64,000 bases of DNA from Hygrocybe punicea (lineage: Eukaryota; Basidiomycota; Agaricomycetes; Agaricales; Hygrophoraceae), in assembly GCA_963556145.1 (NCBI GenBank), contig OY744465.1:5270001-5334000 (forward strand), written 5' to 3'. The translations under genes were made by a program, and so were the position numbers. The notes below the pieces were generated by a model. The model saw nothing but the letters and a program-made list of their open reading frames with translations. It did not search any database and was not told the DNA's origin. Shown here in pieces: positions 1 to 10,543 of this stretch. Numbering within the stretch: position 1 is the stretch's first letter; every line of letters starts with the position of its first letter.

Positions 1-908
1 CGTCCTGAGGCTGGCGAGGGCACAAACGGTAGGGGCGCATCACGGTTCCCCTCCGGGGATGACAGCGTGTCCGTGGGTGCAAACGGGGGGCCATTTGAGC
101 CGGAAATGAGGGGGGACGCGTCGATACGCGTGTTAACGTTGCGTTGGCGCGCGCGGACGCATTTTTCCGGGGACGGCGCGGGCGCAGACGATGGCGGCGT
201 GTGTTGTGACACCCCTGGGGACAATTGCGAGGGCGTACGCGAAGATGGGGGCGGAAACGAGGCGGAAACGAGTGAGGACGCGTCAATATGCGTATTCACG
301 TTGGACTTGCGCGCGCGGACGCGTTTACCTGCACGGCAACCGCGGAAACGGCGAGGAGGGGCATACCTGGGACTGCACATGCAACAGCCGTTGCAATGCG
401 CGCGCTTTCCTTCGACTACCGGGTCTCCGTTACTCGTTTCCTGCGCGAGACGCGCTCCATGTTGGACGGGTTCGTTGCGGCCGTTCTGGGGCTTTCCGGG
501 TGCGGTTTTTCGAGCGGGATCTGTGGGGGGTCGTCTTCCGAGTCCGTTGGTGGTGTTTAAACGCGTGTGGGGGGCAGGACTAGTGTAAATAAATGGAAAT
601 GCGAAGGGGTGGGCATGTTGAACACCGTGTGACGTGGCCGTGATGCTGTGACAAAAAGGCCAAAAGGCCGAGTGCTGCAGCCCTGGAGGCGTGACTGGTA
701 CAAAATAACTATACGTAGGTGTCGGAATCATTGGAAATGGGCCTAGGAGTTGCTGAGCGACTGGAGAGGCTTGAAATGCTGCCGAATATGGCGCACTGTT
801 GACTATGGGGGCGCTGTTGCTGCCAGAAAGAGGGAAAGGTGCCAAAATTGGCGAAGTCAAAGAGGGAAATGTGAAGTGAGCTTGACACTCCTCGCGGTGG
901 GCTCCAGA
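1..908 (-). mobile_element. Internal part of a minus-oriented LTR retroelement running off the left edge
   Basis: This stretch lies internal to the LTR at 909-2526 and next to its primer-binding site (888-906), so it should be the 5' internal region of an element read on the minus strand. I see no credible coding region: there is no long minus-strand reading frame, and the plus-strand frames are GC-rich and repetitive. The first 600 bases are CpG-rich. About 60 bases at 105-164 recur in diverged form at 263-322 (shared core around CGCGCGCGGACGC), so the region contains an old internal duplication. The rest of the element lies outside the window. Confidence 0.55.
888..906 (-). promoter_or_regulatory. 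Primer-binding site (tRNA-primed minus-strand synthesis)
   Basis: Read on the minus strand, this is TGGAGCCCACCGCGAGGAG, two bases from the LTR edge. It has the form expected of a site complementary to a tRNA 3' end (TGG pairing with CCA, then a 7-base acceptor strand and part of the T-arm). The identical sequence sits at the same place in the second element (31946-31964). I cannot name the tRNA. Confidence 0.7.
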
Positions 909-1051
909 TGTGGTGAACGCAGCCTGGGTAGGCGCGGATTCGGGGTGTGCGAGATCGTTGTCACTGGGGTCAAAACCCAAAACTCTTCTTGTTTGTGACT
1001 ATTTACAACAGCCACTACATACAAATAATAGAACAAATAGAGAATATAGTA

Positions 1052-1515
1052 TAGTGTTGCCGTAGTTCGGTTCCGAACCTAGCCGAACCCGGTTCAAACC
1101 CCGAACCGAACCCGGGGTTCAGTCTAAGTTCAGCCAAATGCTGAACCGGACCGCGGGTTCGGTTCAGGGTTTCGAGGCTGGCCGGATTTCCTGAACGGCT
1201 CCAAACCGCGTCCAAACCGCGAACGCGGATATTTTTAAGGAATTTATTTCATTTGTTTTTCATATTTCTTTACTTACCATTTCGTGTTAAACGGTATCAT
1301 GTGACCGGCCGTGACGAGGTAGCTTTCACGCGACACAGCAACATCAACGCGGATTGAACACAACACAATTTGTGTTGTGTTCCTCAAGGTAAGTTTCCTT
1401 TTTTTCTTAACTTTACTAATGTTATTTGCGACAGGAAAATCGACAACCACGGCAACGACAACCACGACGCCCAGCAGCAGCAGCAGCAATGTTGGCAGCA
1501 GCAGCGCCGGCAGCG

Positions 1516-1546
<31 letters not shown>

Positions 1547-1654
1547 CGCAGGAGCAACAGCAGCAACGGCGGCAGCAGCAACGGCGGCAACAGCAGCAGC
1601 AGCAGCAGCAGCAGCGCCGGCAGCGGCAGCAGCAGCAGCAGCAGCGCCGGCAGC

Positions 1655-1707
<53 letters not shown>

Positions 1708-2298
1708 CGCAGGAGCAACAGCAGCAACGGCGGCAGCAGCAACGGCGGCAACAGCAGCAGCAGCAGCAGCAACGCTGGCAGCAGCAACACCGGCAGCAGC
1801 AGCAGCTGCTGCTGGTGCATCAAGCCCCAACATCACCATCAGCGGCGGCAACAACAACGGCAACCACCACCACGACGGCCAGCAGCAGCAGCAGCAGCAA
1901 TGCCGGCAGCAGCAGCAACAGCGGCAGCGGCAACGGCAACAGCAGCAGCAGGAGCGCAGCAGCGACGGCGACGGCAGCAGCAGCAGCAGCACCAGCAGTG
2001 GGAGCGGCAGCAGCAGCAGCAACAGCACCAGACGGCTCCCCCGTAGCCCAACTTCCTCGCGAAGCGTAGTGCCGTATCAATTGATACGTGCCTGCCATTC
2101 GCGAGGAGAACGGAGCTCAGGGGTGAGCCAACCTCGGTCTGGGGTTCAGACCGCGTCTGAACCCAGACCGAACGCTAAGAGACGGTTCAAAGCTGTTCGG
2201 GTCCAGGTTTGGCCATGCGCCAAACCGGACCCGAAGTTCAGTTCGCGGTTCCGCCAAAAAGGGTCGGAACCGGACCGAACTGAACTTCGGCAACACTA
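1052..2298. mobile_element. Non-autonomous hAT element with CAG/GCA array
   Basis: The ends are inverted (TAGTGTTGCCGTAGTTC on the left; reverse complement of the right end TAGTGTTGCCGAAGTTC). The element is flanked by a perfect 8-bp duplication, ATATAGTA, at 1044-1051 and 2299-2306. An 8-bp duplication and a TAG start fit the hAT superfamily. Both subterminal zones are packed with GGTTC/GAACC motifs, as in the large hAT element at 32640-37498, so a related transposase probably mobilises it. No transposase is encoded; the middle is a long imperfect CAG/GCA repeat. It interrupts the LTR at 909-2526. Confidence 0.85.
1470..2040. repeat. Imperfect CAG/GCA triplet array
   Basis: About 570 bases are dominated by CAG (GCA, AGC) triplets broken by CAA, CGG and GGC variants, with the longest pure run near 1656-1702. 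Because of the period of three, several frames on both strands stay open and give poly-Gln, poly-Ala, poly-Ser or poly-Leu. None of these looks like a gene. The array is internal cargo of the hAT element. Confidence 0.85.
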
Positions 2299-2529
2299 AT
2301 ATAGTAAAATGAGTGAATACGTACCCAGAGATATAGATGTCTCTACAACGGAACGGAATTGACGTGATGGAACGGAATTGACGCGACGGAATGGAATTGA
2401 TGTGACGGAACGGAATTGACGTGACGGAACAGAATCGAGCGGAATCGACGATAGATGAATGGGAATGGATGGGGACCAAGTATGATATGAAGGGGATTCG
2501 GGTCCAGAGGATCTGGAGTCTCTACAGCG

Positions 2530-2955
2530 TGCATAATATTTCCACACTTTCGCTGCCTCATCCGTCAATCAAGACCATCGAGCCCCACACCCATCTCCCA
2601 ACTTTTTGAACATCCCAGACACGCTCTCTCCCACTGCTTTTGACCAGCCCTGACTCGAGTAGACCCACCACGACTTGTTCACATTGAAAACAAGAGCTCG
2701 GGGGGCCCAATTCCGTCACCTCGCCAACTTGTGCCCAACCCCCTACACCCCACATTTTCAATGTCCAAGTTATGCCCTCCCACCTGTTTTCGACCAGCCC
2801 CGACTCAAGTAGACCCCCTGCGACTTGTTTGCGTTGAAAACGAGAGCACAGGGGGTCCGATTCTGTCGCCTCACCAGTGCCCAATCCCTATGCAACTGAA
2901 TTACATTGACAAGATGGAGGATTGGCTCTGGTATTATGTTACCTTACTCTGGAGT
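2530..2955 (+). repeat. Left terminal inverted repeat of the 6.4-kb element
   Basis: This 426-bp arm is the reverse complement of 8537-8962 apart from scattered substitutions. It begins TGCATAATATTTCC and ends with CACTCTGGAGT-like sequence, after which the two sides become unrelated. Confidence 0.85.
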
Positions 2956-3869
2956 TCCAGTGCATTGAAAAATTCATTGGATTTGGTGAAGAGGAGTCTA
3001 TTTCAGAGCCTCGGAGGTGATGACCTGGCTGTTGGTCATGGAGTCTTGTAACTTCCACATGTCATACTGAGCATGCCATTCAATACATTAAATTTCAGCT
3101 TAGATTGACTGAGCTTTTCCTGCATAAAAATTGTATTTGATGTGAACAGTGTATTTGAGACGTTATCACAGCTAGGACACTTCCTTTGGAACCTGCAGAG
3201 TATAGAACAGTACTTATTTAATTACCAACGTTGTTGTAAATATGATTTTCTTTTGGTTTTTCTCCAGCCCCTTTCTCCCATACAAAATCGTGAACTTTGA
3301 TGCCGAATCGAAGGAGTCGGTCTGCTAACTCCTCAACTGTGAGTCCTGAGTAAACAATTTCAGTTGGTGTTGGGAAACTAGCACGTTGGTTTGCATTGAT
3401 AGATGTAGATGTCCTGAGGAAATGTGAATCAAAAGCAAGTACCAGTCAAATGTATGTGGCAAAACGTACGTGAGTGGTTCAGCCACTGGTCCTGAAGCAA
3501 CTATGATGGATGCTTTGCTCGGTGACACAGGTAACAATCCTATTTCCATGGTGAGTGATTTGAAAACAATCAAAATCACTACATACCAGTCAATTTCTTG
3601 GGCTGGAGAGAGACATTGCGACGTTGATAAATGGGTTTGTAAAAAGTATTGGCCACACTCATGTGGTTGCTATACGTGTGGTTGCTAGATGGTTCTACCA
3701 TTGGTATACCATTGGTTGCAGTACTGGGGTCCATCCAAGTTTGGGCGAGCGGTGACTGGCCGAACAATAAGTCGGGGAGCCGAATTTAGTACCAAAAAAG
3801 AAAAAAAAAAAAAACTGGTCCGACTCAGCATCACTTTTACCTTCCGCTTCATTTTCCAAAGGCACACCA
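2956..3869. other. Non-coding leader of the 6.4-kb element
   Basis: I see no supported gene here. An A-rich run (about 3796-3813) and pyrimidine-rich DNA lie just upstream of the ATG at 3870, which would suit a fungal promoter or 5' leader. No clear TATA box is visible. Confidence 0.4.
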
Positions 3870-5627
3870 ATGGGCAATGCAAGAAAGAAAGAAAAACAGG
3901 CTGCTCAAAAATCAGCTGGAGTCAAACGAGGACAACCAACCACGTCATCATCTAATGAACCTACCTGCCCTCCATCAAGTCATGTAACCTGTGCATCACA
4001 GAAAGTACTTGATGCTGCTCCCGAATCATTCATAGATGATGAAGATGAAGTAGAAGATGAGTGCGAGAAGATACTGAAGGCAGCGGAGGAAATGTTTGGT
4101 GTACCAAAGGAGGAGATTGCAGCTGCAGTGGGCGACTTCATGGTCAGTGACGATGAGAAGCCGCTCAGTTTATATTTGGGGGCATCTAGTGACAAGGCCA
4201 AGGACGATTCAGAAGAAGATTCAGAGGCAGGTACGTACACTCAATTTCCGGTCACGGGTGCATTGACTTTGATGAGCCGCAGAGATAGAATTGGAATTCT
4301 TGATCCTGATTGATGGCGCAACTGAGTCAAAACTGGTAAAATCGGATATTGATTGGGGAAACTTCTGCTATATGGTTTCTGGCGAGATGGGTATCAAGAG
4401 GGACGACTTAAATCTGGCATACAAGTTCAGCACGGCCTTGCAGAAAGAAATGCCAAAGCTCTTGACAAAGCCGATCCATTTCTCAGCCCTTTGGGACGAC
4501 GCACGGAAAGAGATGACACAAGCCCAACAGAAGAAGTCGAAGAAAGTGCTCAGAGTGTTCATCATTTACAGAAATGCTGGAATGAAGAAACCGAAGGGGA
4601 GTGACAATAAAGGAACTGTACGTTCAGCTTCTATTTGGTGAGATATGTAATTTGACCAATGTCCAGGAAGTCGGTGTGGAAAGAGTGTGGCAGTGCAAGA
4701 TACCGTCATCCAGGAATCGAAATCTAAAGTTCCCTATATACAAGAACTCAATGCGCTCCATCTTTGCGATAAACATAACCATCAATGCTACGTCTATAAG
4801 AATGGACAGCACAGACGTCTTGCAGTTTCTGATATCGCATTTTGGGCCATGTTTCTGGTGTGTAATCACTAATGTCATTGGTTCAATTCTAACGAGTATT
4901 GTAATTACAATTACAGGCAGATGGAGCTCACACATCACTCACGAAGCCGCCACCGCTACTCAATATCCCTGAAGATGAACCTAAAGATGGTGTCCCTAAT
5001 GTGGCAGCATCTTCAGTCCCTGAACCTCAGGCTGTTGCGTCTGTGGGTGAAACTACTACTGTCATGCAGCAGCGGCTTCAGGCTGCTCCCAAGCTGCCGT
5101 CAGCACAATTTTTGACTCAAGCCAATTTCCCAGTCGCGAATGCGCCTCAACAAATCTCACATGCCAGTGCTCCTCTTCTCCCCCTGTCATATTTACAGCA
5201 CTATTACCAACCTCCACTCCCTCCTTATCTACCATATGGGCATCCAACGTATGGACATTTCCAAGGATTACAACCCCCACTCTCACCGCGTTTCTACCAT
5301 TCCCAAGCTACTACCAGCGCTGCAATTCCCAATGACCAGGGACAGGACCCAGCCGAGAATCCCTCAATATATCCACTAACAGCCGCATGGCTACAAGAGC
5401 TGGACTTGGGGCCTCATGGATCAGACAATCGCAACTTCGCGCAGTTCACAGATACTCTGGTATCTAATGGCTATTCTCGTGTCTTCCAAATTGCTGAAGA
5501 AGCCAAGCATGAGGGTGGGGCTCGGGATCTTGCACACATGTGCCATGGAATGTCACTCGGCATTGCGAAGCTTCTGATCAAATATGCTGCCAAGGACTGT
5601 GAAGCCATCAGGAGGAAAGGCACCTAG
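3870..5627 (+). CDS. Transposon-borne protein with SAM-like C-terminus (4 exons, ~526 aa)
   Basis: Exons 3870-4230, 4283-4617, 4684-4857 and 4917-5627 join with all phases consistent and give about 526 codons. Donors are GTACGT, GTACGT and GTGTGT; acceptors end in AG. The N-terminus is Lys-rich, then acidic (about residues 50-110). A central segment contains a Cys/His cluster (CDKHNHQC). A Pro/Tyr/Gln-rich linker follows, then a C-terminal helical region resembling a sterile alpha motif (starting TAAWLQELDLG). Function is unknown to me. SAM domains usually bind proteins or RNA, so an accessory role next to the transposase is possible. Its intact frame contrasts with the ruined transposase 140 bp downstream. 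It could instead be a captured host gene. The exon 3 acceptor is the least certain boundary. Confidence 0.65.
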
Positions 5628-5765
5628 GAGAATTCTCGTTATATTAATGTCGCGCAGCGCACTTGGGACATCTTACTTACTAGGCCTGTAATCGCGCATT
5701 CCAAGTGTTTGTTTATACAATCTAGTTTTCTCATGCTCACAACTTCAACGTTTCAACTTTGAATC

Positions 5766-6944
5766 ATGCCAATCTCAGAGGACCTTTGCTGGGCAATTGT
5801 CCGAATGGTGTCTTTCCTCTCCTTGGACGATATCATTGCCTTTGCTGGAGTCAGCCGAAGAAAAGTATTTCAAGTGCTCGCACTTTACCGATCCACAGGT
5901 CAAGTTGTCAAAGCCAGTTCAGGCAACAAACTTGGTTGACTGCTCCACCTTACACCTGATGATGTAGCAGTATGTGTCTCTCAGAATTTATGGGAACATT
6001 AGCTGAAGAGAGTAACTAGTTCATCCATGGTGTACTGGACAAGAACTGTGATAAATACCTCGATGAGCTCAGAGACATGCTTCAGGATAGATGTGGTGTT
6101 ACGGTTTCATTATCAACAATATGGTGAATGTTGAAACAAAGCGGGTACACAATGAAAAAGGTAAATTATGCCTGTCGTGGCCAGGCTTACTCAATCTGAG
6201 AGTTATCTAGCTCACAAAACATGCGATCAAACGAAGCGCTCAAAAGCGCGCAGAGTACTTATACCACATTGGTACACAGTATACAGCCGAGCAACTTGTT
6301 TTTGTAGATGAAAGTGCCTGTGATCAGCGCACAACTTACCGGGGAAAAGCCTGGGTGATCCATGGTCAGCGTGCAGTTCGGAAAGCTTTTTTTGTTTGTG
6401 GAAGAAAGTTAGTGTTGGTATTCTTGCAAAAACAAACTCGGATTCTGAACTAGTACAGATTCTCTGTCCTTCCGGCTTTATCTCTTGACAGTATGCTCTA
6501 CCTTGATATCGTGGAGGGGGCCTTCAACCAGACGTCATTTGCACAATTCATCGAGGGGCTGTTGGATCAAATGAACCCATTTCCGGCTCAAAATTCAGTC
6601 ATTGTAATGGACAACTGTCGTATTCACCATGCGCAATTCATACTTGACATGATATGGGAACGGAAACCACCAATTATTACACCGTCATGCGATGTCATTG
6701 CTAATATTATGTCTAGCGGAATGCGATATGTTTTCCTTCCACCGTATTCACCGGACTTCAACCCATAGAACTTGCGTTCTCATCCATCAAAGCTCGGCTG
6801 CGGCGCCATGGTGAAGCATTCTGCACAGCAAGTGAATCTGACGCTGACAAGGCCAAGTGTCTTGCCATACTTCACAACACAGTTTGGTCAGTGACGGTGG
6901 ATGATGCTCAAGCTTGGTTCAGGCACTGTAATTACATTCTATAG
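5766..6944 (+). pseudogene. Decayed Tc1/IS630-type DDE transposase
   Basis: From ATG 5766 the reading starts with a helix-turn-helix segment (SEDLCWAIVRM; VSRRKVFQVLALY) and continues through an HTH/linker and an apparent intron (about 6161-6208) into a DDE domain. The catalytic positions are visible: VDESACD near 6305, VIVMDNCRIHH near 6600, and the final block PPYSPDFNP-IEL near 6740-6775. It is broken by a TGA near 5937, further stops near 5999 and 6122, a frame change after 6410, and a one-base loss at 6767 that destroys the last catalytic block. Length and motifs fit fungal IS630/Tc1-like transposases. This was presumably the element's own transposase. Confidence 0.85.
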
Positions 6945-8536
6945 GCACCTTCCTCATGTCCGTTTCATTTCATGTCTGTATAATGTATACTGGTTGTGTT
7001 GTACTAAAATTGATTCCTGATGCCTCCACCAACTGAGGCAAGTTTTCAAGATACATTTACCAGAACTTGAAGCCCATTCAAACTCAATTCCTTCCAAAAA
7101 TGCATAACGTAAACCAATCACACGTGTTCTAGCTTGTTTCGGACCCGCTGCATACCAACACTCTTGCACCACTTGATGTTTCTTGGGGAAAGAGAAGGTA
7201 TATCACCGTAAGAGCTTCATTTCTTGGCAACTCTGGATCCCTTTCATCTGTGTATGGAAAGAAACAGTGATTAGCCCTTTTTCATCAGTGAAAAAAAAGA
7301 TGAAGCTTTCACACCACAGGTGCCTGCAATGTTGACAAGTGGACAAAATTCCGCAAGAACCTGAGCCAGGGCGGGTGGCGGATTGAATGATAGGAGGGTG
7401 AACGAGAGGGGCGACAATATGCCAGGTTTGTTTTCAACGACGTGTAGAGGTTGGGCTGGGGCGGATAGATGCCTCAACGAGTCGAATGATTGGAGGGTGA
7501 GCACGAGGGGAGACAATTGACCATTTTCATTTCCAACAACACCAAGAACCTGAGCTGGGGTGGGTGGCGAATTGAATGATAGGAGGGTGAATGTGAGGGG
7601 CAACAATATGCCATGTTTGACAACATGTAGAAGTTGGGCCAGGGCAGATAGATGCCTTAACGAGTCGAATGATTGGAGGGTGAGTGCGAGGGGAGACAAT
7701 TGACCATTTTAATTTTTAACAGCACCAAGAACCTGAGCTGGGGTGGGTGGCAAATTGAACGATAGGAGGGTGAACGTGAGGGGAGACAATACGCCATGTC
7801 CATTTTCGACGACACATAGAGGTTGGGCCAGGGTGGACGACTTGAATGATTGGAGGGTGAGTGTGAGGGGAGACAGTAGGCCGTATTCATTAGTCCCATT
7901 GGCTACCTCTGGGGTGGGAGTGTCCTGGACGGATTGCGGTGACGGCGAGTTGCTTGGTGCCTCGAGAATCGGTGTGGATGTGGTGGGAGGGTGGGACATG
8001 GGAATGGTTTGGAGTAAACAGCAGCACGACCCAAGATGTTCAAATGGAATGCGGGAAAAACACAACTATGCCAGGTAAATCTATCTATTCTATCTAGGAA
8101 CTAATGTCTGATAGTTTCTGTCATGACAGAACTACTCGAAGTCGAGTGAATTGGTCCTAGCAACTAAACATCCATGAGTGTGGTCAAAACAATGCCGTCC
8201 TCGCACTGCAACACTGTCATCCTGAATGCCCACCATGTCCCCCGAGGTATAGTGGATACTTTCAAGTAATGTGCAACACCTCCAACAAAATTGGAAAGGC
8301 TGCACTGCCAGGGGCATTTTTCATACTGTAGTTCCAGGATTCTTGAAGCAGACAAATATTGTTGTAACAGCAATGTTATTACTTATATTCTACTGATGTA
8401 AAGTTTCATTTTCTGTGGATGAGGCATTTACAGAAAACAGTGGGTGGCTATCACCTCCAAAACAAATTTCCTCTGTAAAACAAGTTGATACAGTACCCTA
8501 TAAGTTGACACAGTACCCTATACAAAGTGAATTGAC
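6945..8536. other. Non-coding 3' part of the 6.4-kb element
   Basis: Apart from the tandem repeat at 7350-7890 I find no supported gene. The open frames on the minus strand at 7271-8065 are simply the repeat translated. Confidence 0.5.
7350..7890. repeat. Tandem repeat, ~187-bp unit, about 3 copies
   Basis: The marker AAGAACCTGAG(C/T)(T/C)(A/G)GGG recurs near 7354, 7543 and 7727, giving a period of about 184-189 bp. Within each unit a shorter motif (ATGATAGGAGGGTGAA / ATGATTGGAGGGTGAG) appears twice, so the unit is itself an older duplication. Confidence 0.8.
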
Positions 8537-8962
8537 ACTCCAGAGTGAGGTAACATAATACCAGAGCCAATCCTCCATCTCGTCAATGTAATTCAGTTGC
8601 GTAGGGATTGGGCACTGGTGAGGCGACAGAATCAGACCACCTGTGCTCTCGTTTTCAATGCAAACAAGTCACGGGGGGTCTACTCGAGTCGGGGCCGGTT
8701 GAAAGCAGGCGGGAAGGTGTAACTTGGACATTGGGAATGTGGGGTGTAGGGGGTTGGGCACAAGTTGGCGAGGTGACGGAATTGGGCCCCCCGAGCTCTT
8801 GTTTTCAATGTGAACAAGTCGCAGTGGGTCTACTCGAGTCAGGGCTGGTCAAAAGCAGTGGGAGAGAGCGTGTCTGGGATGTTCAAAAAGTTGGGAGATG
8901 GGTGTGGGGCTCGATGGTCTTGATTGATGGATGAGGCAGCGAAAGTGTGGAAATATTATGCA
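8537..8962 (-). repeat. Right terminal inverted repeat of the 6.4-kb element
   Basis: Inverted copy of 2530-2955. It ends GGAAATATTATGCA, after which the sequence becomes unique. Confidence 0.85.
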
Positions 8963-9737
8963 TGCACCTCATAAGGGTTCCCCTGAGCATATTGGCAGTG
9001 GTTCTTGGGTGGCATGATGTCGCTGCAGGTAGGGAAATTTAAATGAGGAGACAGGCACCAAAAACAAAATAAACACCGATTAGTGTGACAATTGAGATGA
9101 AATTGATAGAAAAAAACAGACCAGTATCTCACATAGTGCCATCAAGACATAATGCAAACCTGTTTCGGTTGATACAACCTATGATTCAGCCATGAAAAAT
9201 CACAGAGGGGGGGCTGGCCTATAAAAAACTGAATTTGAACGGTGAATAATTACAATGTTTGAAGTATACGAGCACCTAGAGCTCCTTCAGATGATTCGAA
9301 AGAGGCCATAATTGTGGTCATACGTGCAGCCATTGGCAAGGAATAAATCAAAATGTTTTGAGGCCCAATGAGCCAAAAACGTGCAAAATGTGGCAGTGCA
9401 CAAACAAATGCAAACAGCTGTAACGTCTGACAGCATGATTTGTTTGAACGTCTTACTCCAAGCGAAACACTTTCTCAATTCCGCTCACAATTGGAATCAT
9501 ATGCTCGTCAAGAATACCCATTTAAATTATGTGCCCATCACTCGTGAATCTGATATAATGGCTTGGTGGGAAGCATTACAACTGCACCCACATGCCCAAG
9601 TCTTGGCCATACATTGACCAAATCAAATTACAACATTATCATGCTGAACCACCACCACAGGCACTGGCTATCAAACTGTACTCAATTCTCGTTAACTCAA
9701 TGCCTGATGAGTGAACCAGATCAACAATCACATGGTT
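8963..9737. other. Intergenic, no feature recognised
   Basis: AT-rich DNA with only short, unsupported reading frames on either strand and no repeat I could detect. Confidence 0.4.
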
Positions 9738-10543
9738 TACAGCTGTTTGGGTAATTGTTGTCAGTAACTCAGTCAATTAAGAAATATGGACTTGGGAGAA
9801 ATTTGAGTGCTCTATTTTGTATCTCATGAAGTACTGCATGGATTGAGATGGTTATAGAGGGAAAGTTGCACTATTTATTGATGGCTATCTACTCCTGTAA
9901 TTACATTTGGACAATATTTAATGCATGGTGAGTTATGGATGAAACAAAGGGTAAACCAGTGCTTTTTGACACTCAAAATGATATTGTCACATTATGGCAT
10001 CAAATGAGCTCCTATGAAGAACATTGTGGGGAGGAAGTTATTCATTTTTTCAAGGGCTAGAAGTACATATACCGTGTTTTTCTTTATTTTTGTTCTTCGA
10101 GCCAACATATATGATTCTTGTGAAATTTTGATTCCAATGCAGACAAATGTAGTCCAGCTGTCATGTTGGCTCGAAGAACAAAAATAAAGAAAAACACGGT
10201 ATATGTACTTCTAGCCCTTGAAAAAATGAATAACTTCCTCCCCACAATGTTCTTCATAGGAGCTCATTTGATGCCATAATGTGACAATATCATTTTGAGT
10301 GTCAAAAAGCACTGGTTTACCCTTTGTTTCATCCATAACTCACCATGCATTAAATATTGTCCAAATGTAATTACAGGAGTAGATAGCCATTAATAAATAG
10401 TGCAACTTTCCCTCTATAACCATCTCAATCCATGCAGTACTTCATGAGATACAAAATAGAGCACTCAAATTTCTACCAAGTCCATATTTCTTAATTGATT
10501 GAAAAAAGCTGAGTTACTGACAACAATTACCCAAACGGCTGTA
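9738..10543. repeat. Long hairpin / foldback element (two ~370-380-bp arms)
   Basis: Positions 9738-10108 and 10163-10543 are reverse complements over nearly their whole length, separated by a 54-bp spacer. Mismatches are few; the right arm carries a short extra A-rich insert near 10502. No coding potential is seen. It looks like a foldback transposon or MITE pair, and a transcript through it would fold into long double-stranded RNA. No target duplication was found. Confidence 0.9.

Larger units (their letters stand above)
909..2526 (-). repeat. LTR of the leftmost retroelement, split by a hAT element
   Basis: This LTR begins TGTGGTGAAC and ends CTCTACA, two bases from a primer-binding site. 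Its last ~200 bases (2310-2526) clearly resemble the end of the 613-bp LTRs at 20783 and 31967, sharing the repeated GGAATTGACG/GGAATCGA motifs and a GGGATTCGGGTCCAGAGG box. Removing the hAT insertion and one copy of its duplication leaves an LTR of about 363 bp. The partner LTR is outside the window, so the target duplication cannot be checked. Confidence 0.65.
2530..8962. mobile_element. 6.4-kb DNA transposon with ~426-bp terminal inverted repeats
   Basis: The sequence 2530-2955 reappears inverted at 8537-8962 with only scattered mismatches, and similarity stops sharply at both inner edges. The outer ends read TGCATAATATTTCC on each side. TGCA is a palindrome, so it could be the end of the repeat or a 4-bp duplication, and TA is also compatible. 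Inside are an intact spliced gene (3870-5627), a decayed Tc1/IS630-type transposase (5766-6944) and a 187-bp tandem repeat (7350-7890). The left end sits four bases from the retroelement LTR end at 2526. With the transposase broken, this copy is probably not self-mobile. Confidence 0.75.

Noticed and set aside
67..588. Overlapping plus-strand frames at the left edge
   Set aside because: They start with non-ATG codons, are Gly/Arg-rich, and come from CpG-rich repeated DNA inside a minus-oriented retroelement.
1370..2299. Overlapping long frames on both strands rich in Gln, Ala, Ser or Leu
   Set aside because: They are the CAG/GCA array read in different frames within a non-autonomous hAT element; there is no non-repetitive conserved domain.
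2558..2884. 108-codon frame repeated at 8608-8934
   Set aside because: Both lie wholly within the terminal inverted repeats and are open on opposite strands for that reason; no domain or homologous protein is recognised.
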